Shown here: positions 35,872 to 45,222 of the stretch, piece after piece
How the letters are laid out: each line of letters opens with the position of its first letter
How positions within the stretch are numbered: position 1 is the first letter of the stretch
Assembly: GCF_001592935.1 (NCBI RefSeq)
Contig: NZ_LRDB01000001.1
Span: 496,001-560,000 of the forward strand
Origin: Roseivirga echinicomitans
GTDB taxonomy: Bacteria; Bacteroidota; Bacteroidia; Cytophagales; Cyclobacteriaceae
Direction of reading: 5' to 3'
Length of the DNA stretch: 64,000 nt
Notes under the pieces: model-generated
Seen by the model: the letters and a program-made list of their open reading frames with translations, nothing else
Database searches by the model: none
What the model was told of the DNA's origin: nothing
Made by a program: the position numbers and the translations under genes

Positions 35872-36891
35872 TTGAAATTCAGTCGTAGTCAAATCATCCA
35901 AAATAGTATTGCCATCAGTTTGGTGGTGGGCGTTTTTGTTTTTCTCTACGCCACTTCAGCACCCCGAGAACTTTACTTGACTGCAGGGCTCGTTGTTGCG
36001 GTTTTACTATTGATTCTCCTGGCCAACCGCGCCTTAACAATTTCATTAGATAGAAAGCTTCCTTGGTTAACCCATGGTAACAAGCGCTTTTACTCTCAAT
36101 TGAGCATTGGCGTGTTGGTTTCTTTAATCATTATCAACCTAAGTTATTTTCTGTTCAAGATTACCCTCACGGAAGACCCTCCCGTTGGAAGTCAAATTGC
36201 GACCATCAACGCATTATCAATTTTGATTCTGTTGCCTATCATTTCAATCAATTTTGGAATTCAGTTTTTAAAACGTTGGAAAAACGCCCAGTTGGCTTCG
36301 GAAGAATTTCAGAAAGAATCGATCAAAGCAGAGCTTAACGCTTTAAAAAATCACTTAGATCCGCATTTTCTTTTCAACAACCTCAACATTCTTTCTTCGC
36401 TGATTTCTAAAGACCAAAAGCAATCGCAGGCCTACCTTGAAAAATTTGCCGAAGTCTATCGCATTATTCTTCAAAGTAGTTCCGAAGAATTGGTGGAGTT
36501 GAAACAGGAGCTCAGTTTTGTAAGTGCTTATATGTACTTGTTAGAAATTCGGTTCGAAGACACCATTCAGCTGAGCATGGCCATAGATAAAAAAGACGAA
36601 GCTTTATACTTGCCTCCTCTCACCCTGCAAATGCTCATTGAGAATGCCATTAAGCACAATACTGTCTCGGAATTACGCCCATTAAAAATTCATGTTGAAA
36701 GTCAGAACGGCTATATCTCTATAAAAAATAACCTGCAGGAAAAGAAAGTTGAATTGCCGAACAGTGGGCAAACTGGTTTAGAAAACATTAAGCGTAGGTA
36801 TTCCTACTTTACTACAAAGCCGGTTGAAGTTATTAAGAATCCAAACTCATTCATCGTGCGTGTTCCTCTCATCAATATTTCTGAAATTTAA
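35872..36891 (+). CDS. LytS-family sensor histidine kinase
   Basis: A 339-residue membrane kinase. About four hydrophobic segments (residues 13-140) precede the phosphoacceptor region LDPHFLFNNLNILSSL and an ATPase domain with LIENAIKHNTVS and TGLENIKRRY. The start is TTG at 35872, 10 bases after the stop of paralog 1, so the two are probably co-transcribed. It phosphorylates the LytTR regulator that follows 17 bases later. Sensing may involve the secreted paralogs on either side; that is inferred from position. Confidence 0.88.
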   Translation: MKFSRSQIIQNSIAISLVVGVFVFLYATSAPRELYLTAGLVVAVLLLILLANRALTISLDRKLPWLTHGNKRFYSQLSIGVLVSLIIINLSYFLFKITLTEDPPVGSQIATINALSILILLPIISINFGIQFLKRWKNAQLASEEFQKESIKAELNALKNHLDPHFLFNNLNILSSLISKDQKQSQAYLEKFAEVYRIILQSSSEELVELKQELSFVSAYMYLLEIRFEDTIQLSMAIDKKDEALYLPPLTLQMLIENAIKHNTVSELRPLKIHVESQNGYISIKNNLQEKKVELPNSGQTGLENIKRRYSYFTTKPVEVIKNPNSFIVRVPLINISEI

Positions 36892-36908
36892 CCTTAAAAG
36901 CTAAGCGA

Positions 36909-37670
36909 ATGAAAGTACTGATTATTGAAGACGAAAGGCTGGCATCGGAAAGGTTAATTGAACTGCTGAAAGAACTCAAACCTAAACTGGAAATCGTAGG
37001 TACCATCAGGTCAGTTGAAGCTGGTTTACTTTGGTTCGAAAATAATCAGCCTCCCAACTTCATTGTCAGCGACATCCAGTTGCTTGACGGAACGAGTTTT
37101 GAAATTTTCGAACAGCACAAACCAAAATGTAAAGTAATCTTTACAACGGCATACAATCAATATGCGATCAAAGCATTTGAAGTAAATAGTGTGGATTACT
37201 TGCTTAAACCCATTCAGCGCGAAAAGTTGGCCGCTGCGCTAGAAAAAATTGAAGAACAACCCGCCATTTCCACTTCTCCAGCCTTCGACCTTAGCCAAAT
37301 CAAAGCACTGATTAACGAACAGAACAAAGAATATAAATCACGGTTCCTCACCAAAATTGGCCAGCGAATTCGTGCTATTCCTACAGAAAAAATCGCCTAT
37401 TTCTATACCCACGACAAGCTTACTTATATTGTGACTTTTGAAAAGCAAAAGTACATCATCGATAACACGCTGGAAGAAGTAGATCAAATGCTAAACCCAA
37501 AACAGTTCTTCAGAGTAAACCGTAAATTTTTAGTGCATTTCGATGCCGTTAGTGACATTCACCCTTACTTCAAAGGCAGAGTAAAATTGAGCCTTAGCCC
37601 AGAAATTGATGAAGACATTGTAGTGAGTTCGGAAAAGACACCGCTCTTCAAGCACTGGTTAGACAATTAA
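36909..37670 (+). CDS. LytTR-family response regulator
   Basis: A 253-residue regulator with receiver motifs IEDERLAS, phosphoacceptor in FIVSDIQLLDG and TTAYNQYA/LLKPIQRE, and a C-terminal LytTR domain (about residues 150-250: IRAIPTEKIAYFYTHDK, FFRVNRKFLVH). It is the third gene of the cassette. A likely target is the second paralog (37867), whose leader carries an inverted repeat; this is inference. Confidence 0.92.
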   Translation: MKVLIIEDERLASERLIELLKELKPKLEIVGTIRSVEAGLLWFENNQPPNFIVSDIQLLDGTSFEIFEQHKPKCKVIFTTAYNQYAIKAFEVNSVDYLLKPIQREKLAAALEKIEEQPAISTSPAFDLSQIKALINEQNKEYKSRFLTKIGQRIRAIPTEKIAYFYTHDKLTYIVTFEKQKYIIDNTLEEVDQMLNPKQFFRVNRKFLVHFDAVSDIHPYFKGRVKLSLSPEIDEDIVVSSEKTPLFKHWLDN

Positions 37671-37827
37671 AAATAGTACTAGCAAAACGAGAAGAACCTC
37701 TCTTCTAGAAAACCACCCCTTAGTTTTCAATAATCAATTCCAGTTCAGTAGGGTCTCCTCCCGTTTCGGTTAAAAAATAACTAGGTAGAGCCAATCCGTA
37801 TTTCTTGGTAAAGTGTCATTCTGCATC

Positions 37828-37850
37828 TTTGATTCGTCAAAAGAATCAAA
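37828..37850 (+). promoter_or_regulatory. Inverted repeat at the -7 region of the second repeat-protein gene
   Basis: TTTGATTC (37828-37835) and GAATCAAA (37843-37850) are perfect inverted repeats with a seven-base centre. The left arm overlaps a near -7 box (CATCTTTG at 37824-37831, one mismatch), so the repeat would straddle the transcription start. It could be an operator for the neighbouring LytTR protein or an mRNA hairpin. Confidence 0.45.
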
Positions 37851-37866
37851 CTCAAACAACACAACC

Positions 37867-39102
37867 ATGATTAGATCAATTATTTTAAAATCTGCCCTTT
37901 TTCTCGGGCTCATTGCAGCCCCATTTCTTACGGCCAATGCACAAGATGAAGGATTCATCTACGGAAAACTTACAACCATTGATGGCAAGAGCTACACAGG
38001 TCAAATGCGCTGGGGCGATCGCGGAGAAGGCTATTGGACAGACCATTTTAATGGAAACAAGGAAGAAAACGATAATTATCGTCACCTGACGAGAGAAGAA
38101 AAAAACGATTTAAGGGACGAACAAAGAAGAAGAAATAGCAGCTGGGGTAGCTTCACAATTAGTTGGGGCAATAGCAGCTGGGAAACTACGCACGAATTCA
38201 GAACGGAATTTGGCAACATTTCCAGAATAGATATTAACAGACGTTCCGAGGTAGAGCTAACGCTTCGCAATGGGGATAGGATTTTTGTAAAAGACGGCTC
38301 AGACGATATGGGGGGAACAATCACCATTCTTGATCAAGAGTTGGGAAGCATGAAATTCAACTGGAACAGAATTGAAACCATAGAGTTTATGGATACGCCA
38401 AGCAAGCTCACCAGCAGAATTGGTGATGCGCTTTACGGAACTGTTGAATATTACGGAGGTTCAATCACTGGATTTGTTCAGTGGGACCACGATGAGCGCT
38501 TTAGCACGAACGTACTCGATGGCGATACCCGCGATGGTGACATGAAAATCGAATTCGGTAATATTAAATCCATTGAAAGAGATCGCTCTGGAAGTAATGT
38601 GGTGACCAAGTCTGGCAGAGAGCTTTATTTGAGAGGTTCGAATGATGTAGACAATTCGAATGGTGGAATTATCGTGAGTACCGATTTCGGGAGAGTAGAT
38701 ATTCCATGGAAAGAATTTAAGCGTGTTGAATTCACAAATGCTCCCAACTCTGGAAAAGCATATTCTGATTACGAAGTGAAGAAAATCTCAGGAACCGTAG
38801 AAACTACCAAAGGAGAAACCCTTTCAGGCGAGATCATTTTCGACCTAGATGAAGAATACAACTTCGAGATAATTCAAGGAGAGGACGATAACATTGAATA
38901 CTTTATTCCAATTGAAAACATCAAATCCTTCAGCCCAAGAAATTACGATAATGCAAGAATTGTGTTGAAAAACGGAAAAGAATTAACCCTTGGTTCGGGT
39001 AGGGATGTAAGCGATGAAAATGAAGGTGTTTTGGTTTTCAATTCAAGCGGAAAGCCAACTTACGTGAAATATGAAAACATTAAACAGATTAGTTTTAACT
39101 AA
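37867..39102 (+). CDS. Secreted protein with three beta-rich repeats (paralog 2)
   Basis: A 411-residue exported protein; signal peptide ends in TANAQ. Three repeats of about 120 residues follow: unit starts are GKLTTIDGKSYTGQMRWGD, GTVEYYGGSITGFVQWDHDE and GTVETTKGETLSGEIIFDLD, with matching ends such as RSGSNVVTKSGRELYLRGSNDV and RIVLKNGKELTLGSGRDV. The layout equals that of the protein at 34602, from which it is separated by a LytS/LytTR pair. The ATG at 37867 is preferred over 37813, which would add a polar N-terminus. Function unknown; ends at a strong terminator. Confidence 0.78.
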   Translation: MIRSIILKSALFLGLIAAPFLTANAQDEGFIYGKLTTIDGKSYTGQMRWGDRGEGYWTDHFNGNKEENDNYRHLTREEKNDLRDEQRRRNSSWGSFTISWGNSSWETTHEFRTEFGNISRIDINRRSEVELTLRNGDRIFVKDGSDDMGGTITILDQELGSMKFNWNRIETIEFMDTPSKLTSRIGDALYGTVEYYGGSITGFVQWDHDERFSTNVLDGDTRDGDMKIEFGNIKSIERDRSGSNVVTKSGRELYLRGSNDVDNSNGGIIVSTDFGRVDIPWKEFKRVEFTNAPNSGKAYSDYEVKKISGTVETTKGETLSGEIIFDLDEEYNFEIIQGEDDNIEYFIPIENIKSFSPRNYDNARIVLKNGKELTLGSGRDVSDENEGVLVFNSSGKPTYVKYENIKQISFN

Positions 39103-39136
39103 GCCCAAAAGTCAGAAACATATACAGGTCAATTGG

Positions 39137-39167
39137 AAGGCTGCAACTACGTTGTGGCCTTTTTTTT
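39137..39167 (+). terminator. Terminator of the repeat-protein cassette
   Basis: AAGGC...CAAC (39137-39147) pairs with GTTG...GCCTT (39151-39161) through two G-T pairs, followed by eight T. Its tail overlaps by two bases the end of the cox3-like gene coming from the other strand. Confidence 0.75.
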
Positions 39168-39792
39168 AAAAACTAAACAACAAATAGAAGAAGAGCAAAA
39201 TCCAAAGCACATCTACAAAGTGCCAGAAGTCTGTGAGCATTTTGAACCTGATTTTCTGGTAGGGATTGGTGCAGTAAATCAAGCTTTGCACCGCATCGAG
39301 CGAAACTTTATTACACTTTACCAGCAATCGAACCGCGTAAAGTAAAATGGCTAACACATGTACTACATGCAAACCCGTAATTACATAGAGATAAGCGCCA
39401 GAGCGTACTCCGCTAAAAAGAATCTGATTTTCTTGTAGTTCGCGCCAGCCTAAAAACTGAGAAGTGGCAAAAGCCAAACCCAGTAAAAAAGTAATTCCCA
39501 GCCATTTTTTCAGTTCTTCTAGCTCGTCCTTTTCATAAGCCGGAATAATTTTGGACACCGAAAAACTAGAAAGAAGCATTAGCACTGTGCTGACCACAAA
39601 AAATTTAGGGAATTCAATTTTAAGGAAATTGCTATTCTCAGGTTGGCTGGCGGTAAAAGCAACCACCAAAAAGAGGAAAAGCACTGAACTGCCAATCAAG
39701 GCAACATAGAGCATTATTTGATGCGGATGCATCTGCTCCATTTTATTAAAGGCTTCGCGCCTCAAGCCGATTCTAACTTTTTCTTTTTTCAC
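39166..39792 (-). CDS. Heme-copper oxidase subunit III-like membrane protein
   Basis: A 208-residue protein with about five membrane helices in the order of cytochrome c oxidase subunit III: MHPHQIMLYVALIGSSVLF, a helix near residues 65-85, then KKWLGITFLLGLAFATSQF, GAYLYVITGLHVVHVLAI, and the closing FWHFVDVLWILLFFYLL, a subunit III hallmark. Subunits I and II are not adjacent, so it is a stand-alone copy, as is common in Bacteroidota. Whether it joins an aa3-type or other oxidase is unknown. Confidence 0.85.
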   Translation of the reverse strand: MKKEKVRIGLRREAFNKMEQMHPHQIMLYVALIGSSVLFLFLVVAFTASQPENSNFLKIEFPKFFVVSTVLMLLSSFSVSKIIPAYEKDELEELKKWLGITFLLGLAFATSQFLGWRELQENQILFSGVRSGAYLYVITGLHVVHVLAILLYAVRLLVKCNKVSLDAVQSLIYCTNPYQKIRFKMLTDFWHFVDVLWILLFFYLLFSF

Positions 39793-39894
39793 TACAAATG
39801 CGCTAACAATAAAAGCAATTAAAGAGTTGGGTTAAATGTCGGTTAATTTATTGATTGCTTACACTGTTTTGCCACGAATGGCTTCAGAATTATT

Positions 39895-39902
39895 TACATT
39901 TG
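39895..39902 (+). promoter_or_regulatory. mfd -7 promoter element (TACATTTG)
   Basis: Exact TAnnTTTG match 22 bases before the TTG start of mfd, with a TTTG at 39868-39871 as a possible -33 box (23-base gap). Confidence 0.55.
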
Positions 39903-39924
39903 CCCCCTCTTTTTAGCAAAAACC

Positions 39925-42900
39925 TTGAAAGTAAAAGACTTCATAAAAATTTATAGGGAAGACCCTATCATTCAAACCATTGCCGAGCGAATCAAGCCCA
40001 ATGAGGGAAATAGTATTCAGCTTAAGGGCTTGGTGGGTAGTTTGGACGCTGTTGTAGCAGCTGCCGTCTATCAGCACAATAAGCAAACTTCCCTTTTTGT
40101 AATGCACGACAAAGAAGAAGCTGCTTATTTTCATAACGATATGCAGAATTTGATAGGTGAAAAAGAGGTTTTGCTTTTCCCTACTTCATACAAAAGGCCT
40201 TACCAGTTTGACGAAACCGAGAATGCCAACATTCTCATGCGTGCCGAAATCCTCAACAGGATTAACCATAAAGCCTCTACAGGCGAAATCATTGTTACTT
40301 ACCCAGAGGCACTAACCGAAAAGGTAATCAACAAAAAGGCCCTGGCCACCAATACCTTTTCAACCAAAGTGGGGGAAGAAATTGATGTAGAATTTTTGGC
40401 AGAACTGCTGATGACTTACGATTTCGAGAAAACGGACTTTGTATACGAAGCAGGCCAGTTTTCGGTGCGTGGTGGTATAGTAGATGTCTATTCTTACGCT
40501 CACGATTTACCTTACAGAATTGAGCTTTTTGGCAATGAAGTAGAGAGTATTAGAACTTTCGATCCGGTTTCTCAACTCAGTCAGGAAAGTGTAAAACACA
40601 TTAACATCATTCCGAATATTCAAACCCGATTGTTGCAAGAAGTGAGGCAATCGTTTTTAGATTTTATTCCGAACAACACCAAAATCTGGTTTAAGGATTA
40701 CCAACAAACCTTAGACACGATCGAAAAATACTTCGAAAAGGCTTCGGCTAATTTTGACGAAGTGCTTTCCGTTACTGATGCGCAAATAGTACTCAGCCCA
40801 GATGCGCTTTTCGAAACTCAAAAGTCCTTTAAAAAGGGAATCGAGAGTTTGGCCCAAATCGAATTTGGAAATCGCTTTACCAAAAAATCCGGTTTCGAAT
40901 TTAGGTTTGATGCCGAAGTACAGCAATCCTTCAACAAAAATTTCGACCTCATTGCTGATAACCTTGGTGGTTGGCAAATGAAAAATTATACGCTTTTAAT
41001 CTCTGCGGAATCTGACACTCAAATCGGGCGACTAGAAAAAATATTCACTGAGCTGAACCCTATCATTAAGATTCAACCCCTTAATATTGGCCTCAGACAA
41101 GGATTTATCGATAAAACACTCCAGATGCTCTGCTATACAGATCATCAGCTTTTCGATAGGTTTCACAAATACAAAAGCCGAACACAGCACAGTAAATCAA
41201 AGGCTTTAACGCTCAAAGAATTGCGCTCTTTGCACCCAGGCGATTACGTTACCCACATTGATTATGGCGTGGGGCGTTTTGCGGGAATGGAAAAAGTGGA
41301 AGTGAATGGAAACAAGCAAGAGTCCATCCGTTTGGTGTATCGCGATGACGATTTGCTCTATGTAAGTCTCCATGCTCTTCATAAAATTTCAAAATATTCT
41401 GGTAAAGAAGGCGCTCCACCAACCATGAGCAAATTGGGTTCTCCTGAATGGGAAACCAAGAAATCTAAGGTCAAGAAAAAGGTAAAAGACATTGCCAAAG
41501 ACCTGATTGCACTTTATGCCAAAAGGAAAAGCGCCAGCGGTTTTGCTTTTGAGCCTGACAGTTTTATGCAGGCCGAATTGGAATCATCTTTCATTTATGA
41601 AGATACTCCAGACCAAGCCAAGGCCACCGAAGACGTTAAAGCTGATATGGAATTGGCACACCCTATGGACCGATTGGTATGTGGTGATGTAGGTTTTGGC
41701 AAAACGGAAGTGGCCATTCGCGCGGCTTTCAAGGCTTGCGCCAATGGAAAACAGGTAGCGGTTTTAGTGCCTACCACCATTTTGGCCATGCAGCACTACC
41801 GTACTTTTGCTGAAAGGCTAGAAAACTTTCCGGTTAATGTGGAATACATCAATCGATTTAAAACCAGTAAAGAAATTAAGGAAACCCTTCAACGGGTGAA
41901 AGAAGGCAAAACCGAAATCCTTATCGGCACGCACAGAATTGTGAACAAGGATGTAGAGTTTAAAGATCTTGGGCTTCTTATTATTGATGAAGAGCAAAAA
42001 TTTGGAGTGCGGGTTAAAGACAAACTCAAGGAATTTAAACTGGATGTAGATGTGCTTACCCTGACTGCTACACCAATTCCAAGAACCTTGCACTTTTCGT
42101 TAATGGGTGCGAGGGATTTGAGCGTAATCGCTACGCCTCCTCCCAACCGACAGCCTGTAACCACAGAAATACACACTTTTGACGAAACCATAATTCGCGA
42201 TGCCATCAGTTTTGAGCTGAGGCGTGGTGGTCAAGTTTTCTTTGTGCACAACCGAATCAAAGACATTGTTCAGGTAGGAAATATTATCCTGAAGTTGGTG
42301 CCCGATGCCCGAATTGGCGTGGCACACGGCCAAATGGAAGGAAGTGTGCTTGAAAAACGCATGATGAAGTTTATCGAGGGCGAATACGATGTGTTGATTT
42401 CTACCAACATCATTGAATCTGGACTTGATATTCCGAATGCAAATACCATTATCATTAATCACGCACATATGTTTGGGCTTTCGGATTTGCACCAAATGCG
42501 TGGACGAGTGGGGCGCTCTAACCGAAAAGCCTTCTGTTACTTATTAACACCTCCGTCTATCGGACTTAGTTCCGATTCCAGAAAACGTTTGAGCGCTTTG
42601 GAAGAGTTCTCTGATTTAGGCGATGGCTTTAAAGTGGCCATGCGCGATTTAGATATCCGCGGAGCAGGTAATTTATTAGGAGCCGAACAAACAGGTTTCA
42701 TCACCGATTTAGGTTTTGAGATGTACCATAAAATTCTGGACGAAGCTGTTCAAGAATTGAAGGAAACCGAATTTAAAGACCTCTTCTACAAGGATTTGGT
42801 CAAAGAAGCAGCCGAAGCGGTAAAGGTGGATACTTCGATCGAAACAGATTTAGAAATTCTAATTCCAGAGACTTACGTTTCAAATATTTCCGAACGACTT

Positions 42901-43275
42901 GGGCTTTATTCTAAAATCGATAACATCAAGAATGAAGAAGGCTTAGCCAAATTCACAACCAGTATAAAAGACCGCTTTGGACCTATCCCTGTGCCTGTTT
43001 TGGATTTGATGGAAACGGTGAGGCTTCGTTGGTTGGCTGAAAACCTAGGTTTTGAAAAAGTGGTAATCAAAAACGAGTCGATGAAATGCTACTTCTTACC
43101 ATCTGACAATGAGCGCTATTTCCAATCACCTGCCTTCGGAAAAGTAATTGCCTATGTTCAATCGCATCCAAAAAGCTGCCACATGAAAGAACATAAAACT
43201 CGCTTGATTTTACGAATTGATGAGGTGCTTTCTATTGGGAAAGCAATTGAGGTTTTACAAAACATGACTGCATAA
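39925..43275 (+). CDS. mfd: Transcription-repair coupling factor Mfd
   Basis: A 1116-residue DNA translocase that removes stalled RNA polymerase and recruits UvrA. Visible parts are the UvrB-homology region in the first about 350 residues, the RNA-polymerase-interaction domain (LHPGDYVTHIDYGVGRFAGME), the Walker A VCGDVGFGKTEVAIR, DEEQKFGV and the RGRVGRS helicase motif, and a C-terminal TRCF domain. Length is normal. The start is TTG at 39925 (MKVKDFIKIYRED), supported by the promoter just before it. Monocistronic, ending at a strong terminator. Confidence 0.95.
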   Translation: MKVKDFIKIYREDPIIQTIAERIKPNEGNSIQLKGLVGSLDAVVAAAVYQHNKQTSLFVMHDKEEAAYFHNDMQNLIGEKEVLLFPTSYKRPYQFDETENANILMRAEILNRINHKASTGEIIVTYPEALTEKVINKKALATNTFSTKVGEEIDVEFLAELLMTYDFEKTDFVYEAGQFSVRGGIVDVYSYAHDLPYRIELFGNEVESIRTFDPVSQLSQESVKHINIIPNIQTRLLQEVRQSFLDFIPNNTKIWFKDYQQTLDTIEKYFEKASANFDEVLSVTDAQIVLSPDALFETQKSFKKGIESLAQIEFGNRFTKKSGFEFRFDAEVQQSFNKNFDLIADNLGGWQMKNYTLLISAESDTQIGRLEKIFTELNPIIKIQPLNIGLRQGFIDKTLQMLCYTDHQLFDRFHKYKSRTQHSKSKALTLKELRSLHPGDYVTHIDYGVGRFAGMEKVEVNGNKQESIRLVYRDDDLLYVSLHALHKISKYSGKEGAPPTMSKLGSPEWETKKSKVKKKVKDIAKDLIALYAKRKSASGFAFEPDSFMQAELESSFIYEDTPDQAKATEDVKADMELAHPMDRLVCGDVGFGKTEVAIRAAFKACANGKQVAVLVPTTILAMQHYRTFAERLENFPVNVEYINRFKTSKEIKETLQRVKEGKTEILIGTHRIVNKDVEFKDLGLLIIDEEQKFGVRVKDKLKEFKLDVDVLTLTATPIPRTLHFSLMGARDLSVIATPPPNRQPVTTEIHTFDETIIRDAISFELRRGGQVFFVHNRIKDIVQVGNIILKLVPDARIGVAHGQMEGSVLEKRMMKFIEGEYDVLISTNIIESGLDIPNANTIIINHAHMFGLSDLHQMRGRVGRSNRKAFCYLLTPPSIGLSSDSRKRLSALEEFSDLGDGFKVAMRDLDIRGAGNLLGAEQTGFITDLGFEMYHKILDEAVQELKETEFKDLFYKDLVKEAAEAVKVDTSIETDLEILIPETYVSNISERLGLYSKIDNIKNEEGLAKFTTSIKDRFGPIPVPVLDLMETVRLRWLAENLGFEKVVIKNESMKCYFLPSDNERYFQSPAFGKVIAYVQSHPKSCHMKEHKTRLILRIDEVLSIGKAIEVLQNMTA

Positions 43276-43285
43276 CCTGAAAAGG

Positions 43286-43322
43286 AAAAGCGCTCCAAAA
43301 TTGAATTTTGGAGCGCTTTTTT
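43286..43322. terminator. Strong bidirectional terminator between mfd and the LytTR gene
   Basis: A perfect 15-bp stem (43286-43300 with 43306-43320) around a TTGAA loop, with T-rich ends on both strands. It serves the convergent genes mfd and the response regulator. Confidence 0.9.
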
Positions 43323-43339
43323 CTAATTTCAGCTTAAAA

Positions 43340-44062
43340 TTAGAAGCTCATAATATCTTTAAACTTAAGGGTTTGTCTACGTGAAACATCAATTTCTTCG
43401 CCACCCTTCATATAGATTCTTAAGCTACCGCTGAACCAAGGTTCAATTCTTTCAATCCACTTTAGATTGATGATCTGTTGGCGATTTGCCCTAAAGAACG
43501 TTTTATCGTCTAATCTCGATTCCAGATAATTCAAAGTACGTGTAATCATGGGTTTCGATTTATCGAAATACACCGTGGTGTAGTTTCCGCTTACTTCGAA
43601 AAGGCGAATATCTGCCAACTGAACAAACCAGCATTTTTCTCCATCCTTTACAAAAACCTGATCGTGAATAGTGAGTTTATCACTTCCATTTTCTTGATCA
43701 CGTTCTTTTTTCTCTACCTTTTCAATCACCTTAGAAATGGCCCCAGCCAAACGGTCTTTCTGAACCGGTTTTACCAAATAATCCAGCGCATTGTATTCAA
43801 AAGCCTTTAGTGCGTATTCGTCATAAGCCGTTGAAAAGATTACTTCTGGAACGATTTCAAGCTCTTCAAGCAAATCAAAGCCTGTTTTACCTGGCATTTG
43901 AATGTCCAAGAAAATTAGGTCGGGCTTTAATTCAGCAATTTTTTCGATTGCTTCATCCACACTCGCAGCCTCGCCCACAATTTGAACATTGTCAAATTCT
44001 TTGAGCAGCCTTTTCAGCTCGTTTCTGGCAAGTCTTGAATCGTCTATTACTAAAGTTTTCAT
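43340..44062 (-). CDS. LytTR-family response regulator
   Basis: A 240-residue regulator: receiver domain with VIDDSRLARNEL, phosphoacceptor in LIFLDIQMPGKTGF and STAYDEYALKAFEYNALDYL, then a LytTR domain (about residues 140-240: DIRLFEVSGNYTTVYF, FFRANRQQIINLKWIER). It follows its kinase by 20 bases on the minus strand and ends at a shared terminator. The paired kinase is at 44083. Targets are unknown; the divergent GldJ/K-type gene is the nearest candidate. Confidence 0.92.
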   Translation of the reverse strand: MKTLVIDDSRLARNELKRLLKEFDNVQIVGEAASVDEAIEKIAELKPDLIFLDIQMPGKTGFDLLEELEIVPEVIFSTAYDEYALKAFEYNALDYLVKPVQKDRLAGAISKVIEKVEKKERDQENGSDKLTIHDQVFVKDGEKCWFVQLADIRLFEVSGNYTTVYFDKSKPMITRTLNYLESRLDDKTFFRANRQQIINLKWIERIEPWFSGSLRIYMKGGEEIDVSRRQTLKFKDIMSF

Positions 44063-44082
44063 ATGGCTTAATTTTGAGGTTT

Positions 44083-45222
44083 TTAATTAATTGGGATTTT
44101 GACCGTAGCACAGACCATGTGCTCATTCATATTCTCTATACTTAATGAGGCTTTGTCTCCATAAAGCAACCGAAGCCTTTCACGTGCATTTCCTATTCCA
44201 ATTCCTTTTCTTTTTGAACCATTTGGCCCTTTTAGTTGCCCCGTATTCTTTACAAAGATATTTAAGAAGCTATCTGTCTTTTTTGACTCCACTATTATTT
44301 CCCCTCCTTGTATTAAGTTATTAATGCAGTGCTTAATGGCGTTTTCCACCAAGGTTTGAATAATCATGGGCGGAACAACAAAATCTTTGCTTTCACTATC
44401 AATCAGAAATTGATACCTAAGTCGGTCTTCTAACTGAATGGACTCAAGGTTTAAATAGTGAGCAACCACCTCCATTTCCTTCTCGAGACTCACTTTTTCG
44501 TAATGATCGAATTGAATGGAAAACCTCAAAAGATCTGACAGGTGAGTGATTGAGTCTCTGGCCTTTTCGGCATCTTCTACCACCAAAGACCGAATATTGT
44601 TGAGGCTATTGAATATAAAGTGCGGGTTGATCTGAGATTTCAATGCACTGAGTTCAGCATCTTTTACCGTAGCCTGAAGCTTCCATTTTTCAATTTCCAC
44701 TTCCCTATTTTTTTGTAGAAACTGGTAGGCAAAATAAATCGATGACCAACTGACGAAGTAAACCGAATAGCTTCCAATAAAACTCATGGCCATGATGATC
44801 AATGTGCTAGGCGTAAATATACCACGATTCACTTCTCTTAATTTTTCAAGGGTGGCTTCATCAACCCCCTCCATTTTAGAAAGCCCGGTAAAATGATCCA
44901 TCAAGTTGGGGTCTAGCTTAATCAATAGCATAACAGAGCTAATGGCTACTAAAAAGGTAAGAATGGCCAAGAGTGCACCTTGAAGAATACTACTGAAAAA
45001 AACCCTAGGAATAAGCTTGACAATTTTTAAGTCCTTCCACTTTCTCTTTTTCGCATAAAGCCTGTACAAATGGCTAATAAGAATAGCGCAAAGAACACTT
45101 ACCAATGAAGATATGACAGAGGCCCAGAAAGGCAAGATAAAAGCAATCGCCAGAAAGCTGGTAATGTGGAGTCCGCCCCAACCCCCAATTTGGAGCATCC
45201 AATACAGCTGATTCTTTTTCAT
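44083..45222 (-). CDS. LytS-family sensor histidine kinase
   Basis: A 379-residue membrane kinase. About four hydrophobic segments (residues 8-50, 75-100 and 145-170) precede the phosphoacceptor region INPHFIFNSLNNIRSL and an ATPase domain with TLVENAIKHCINN and GIGIGNARERLRLLYG. It is the first gene of a kinase-regulator operon and is divergent from the gliding-type lipoprotein, with 324 bases between starts. Signal unknown. Confidence 0.9.
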   Translation of the reverse strand: MKKNQLYWMLQIGGWGGLHITSFLAIAFILPFWASVISSLVSVLCAILISHLYRLYAKKRKWKDLKIVKLIPRVFFSSILQGALLAILTFLVAISSVMLLIKLDPNLMDHFTGLSKMEGVDEATLEKLREVNRGIFTPSTLIIMAMSFIGSYSVYFVSWSSIYFAYQFLQKNREVEIEKWKLQATVKDAELSALKSQINPHFIFNSLNNIRSLVVEDAEKARDSITHLSDLLRFSIQFDHYEKVSLEKEMEVVAHYLNLESIQLEDRLRYQFLIDSESKDFVVPPMIIQTLVENAIKHCINNLIQGGEIIVESKKTDSFLNIFVKNTGQLKGPNGSKRKGIGIGNARERLRLLYGDKASLSIENMNEHMVCATVKIPIN

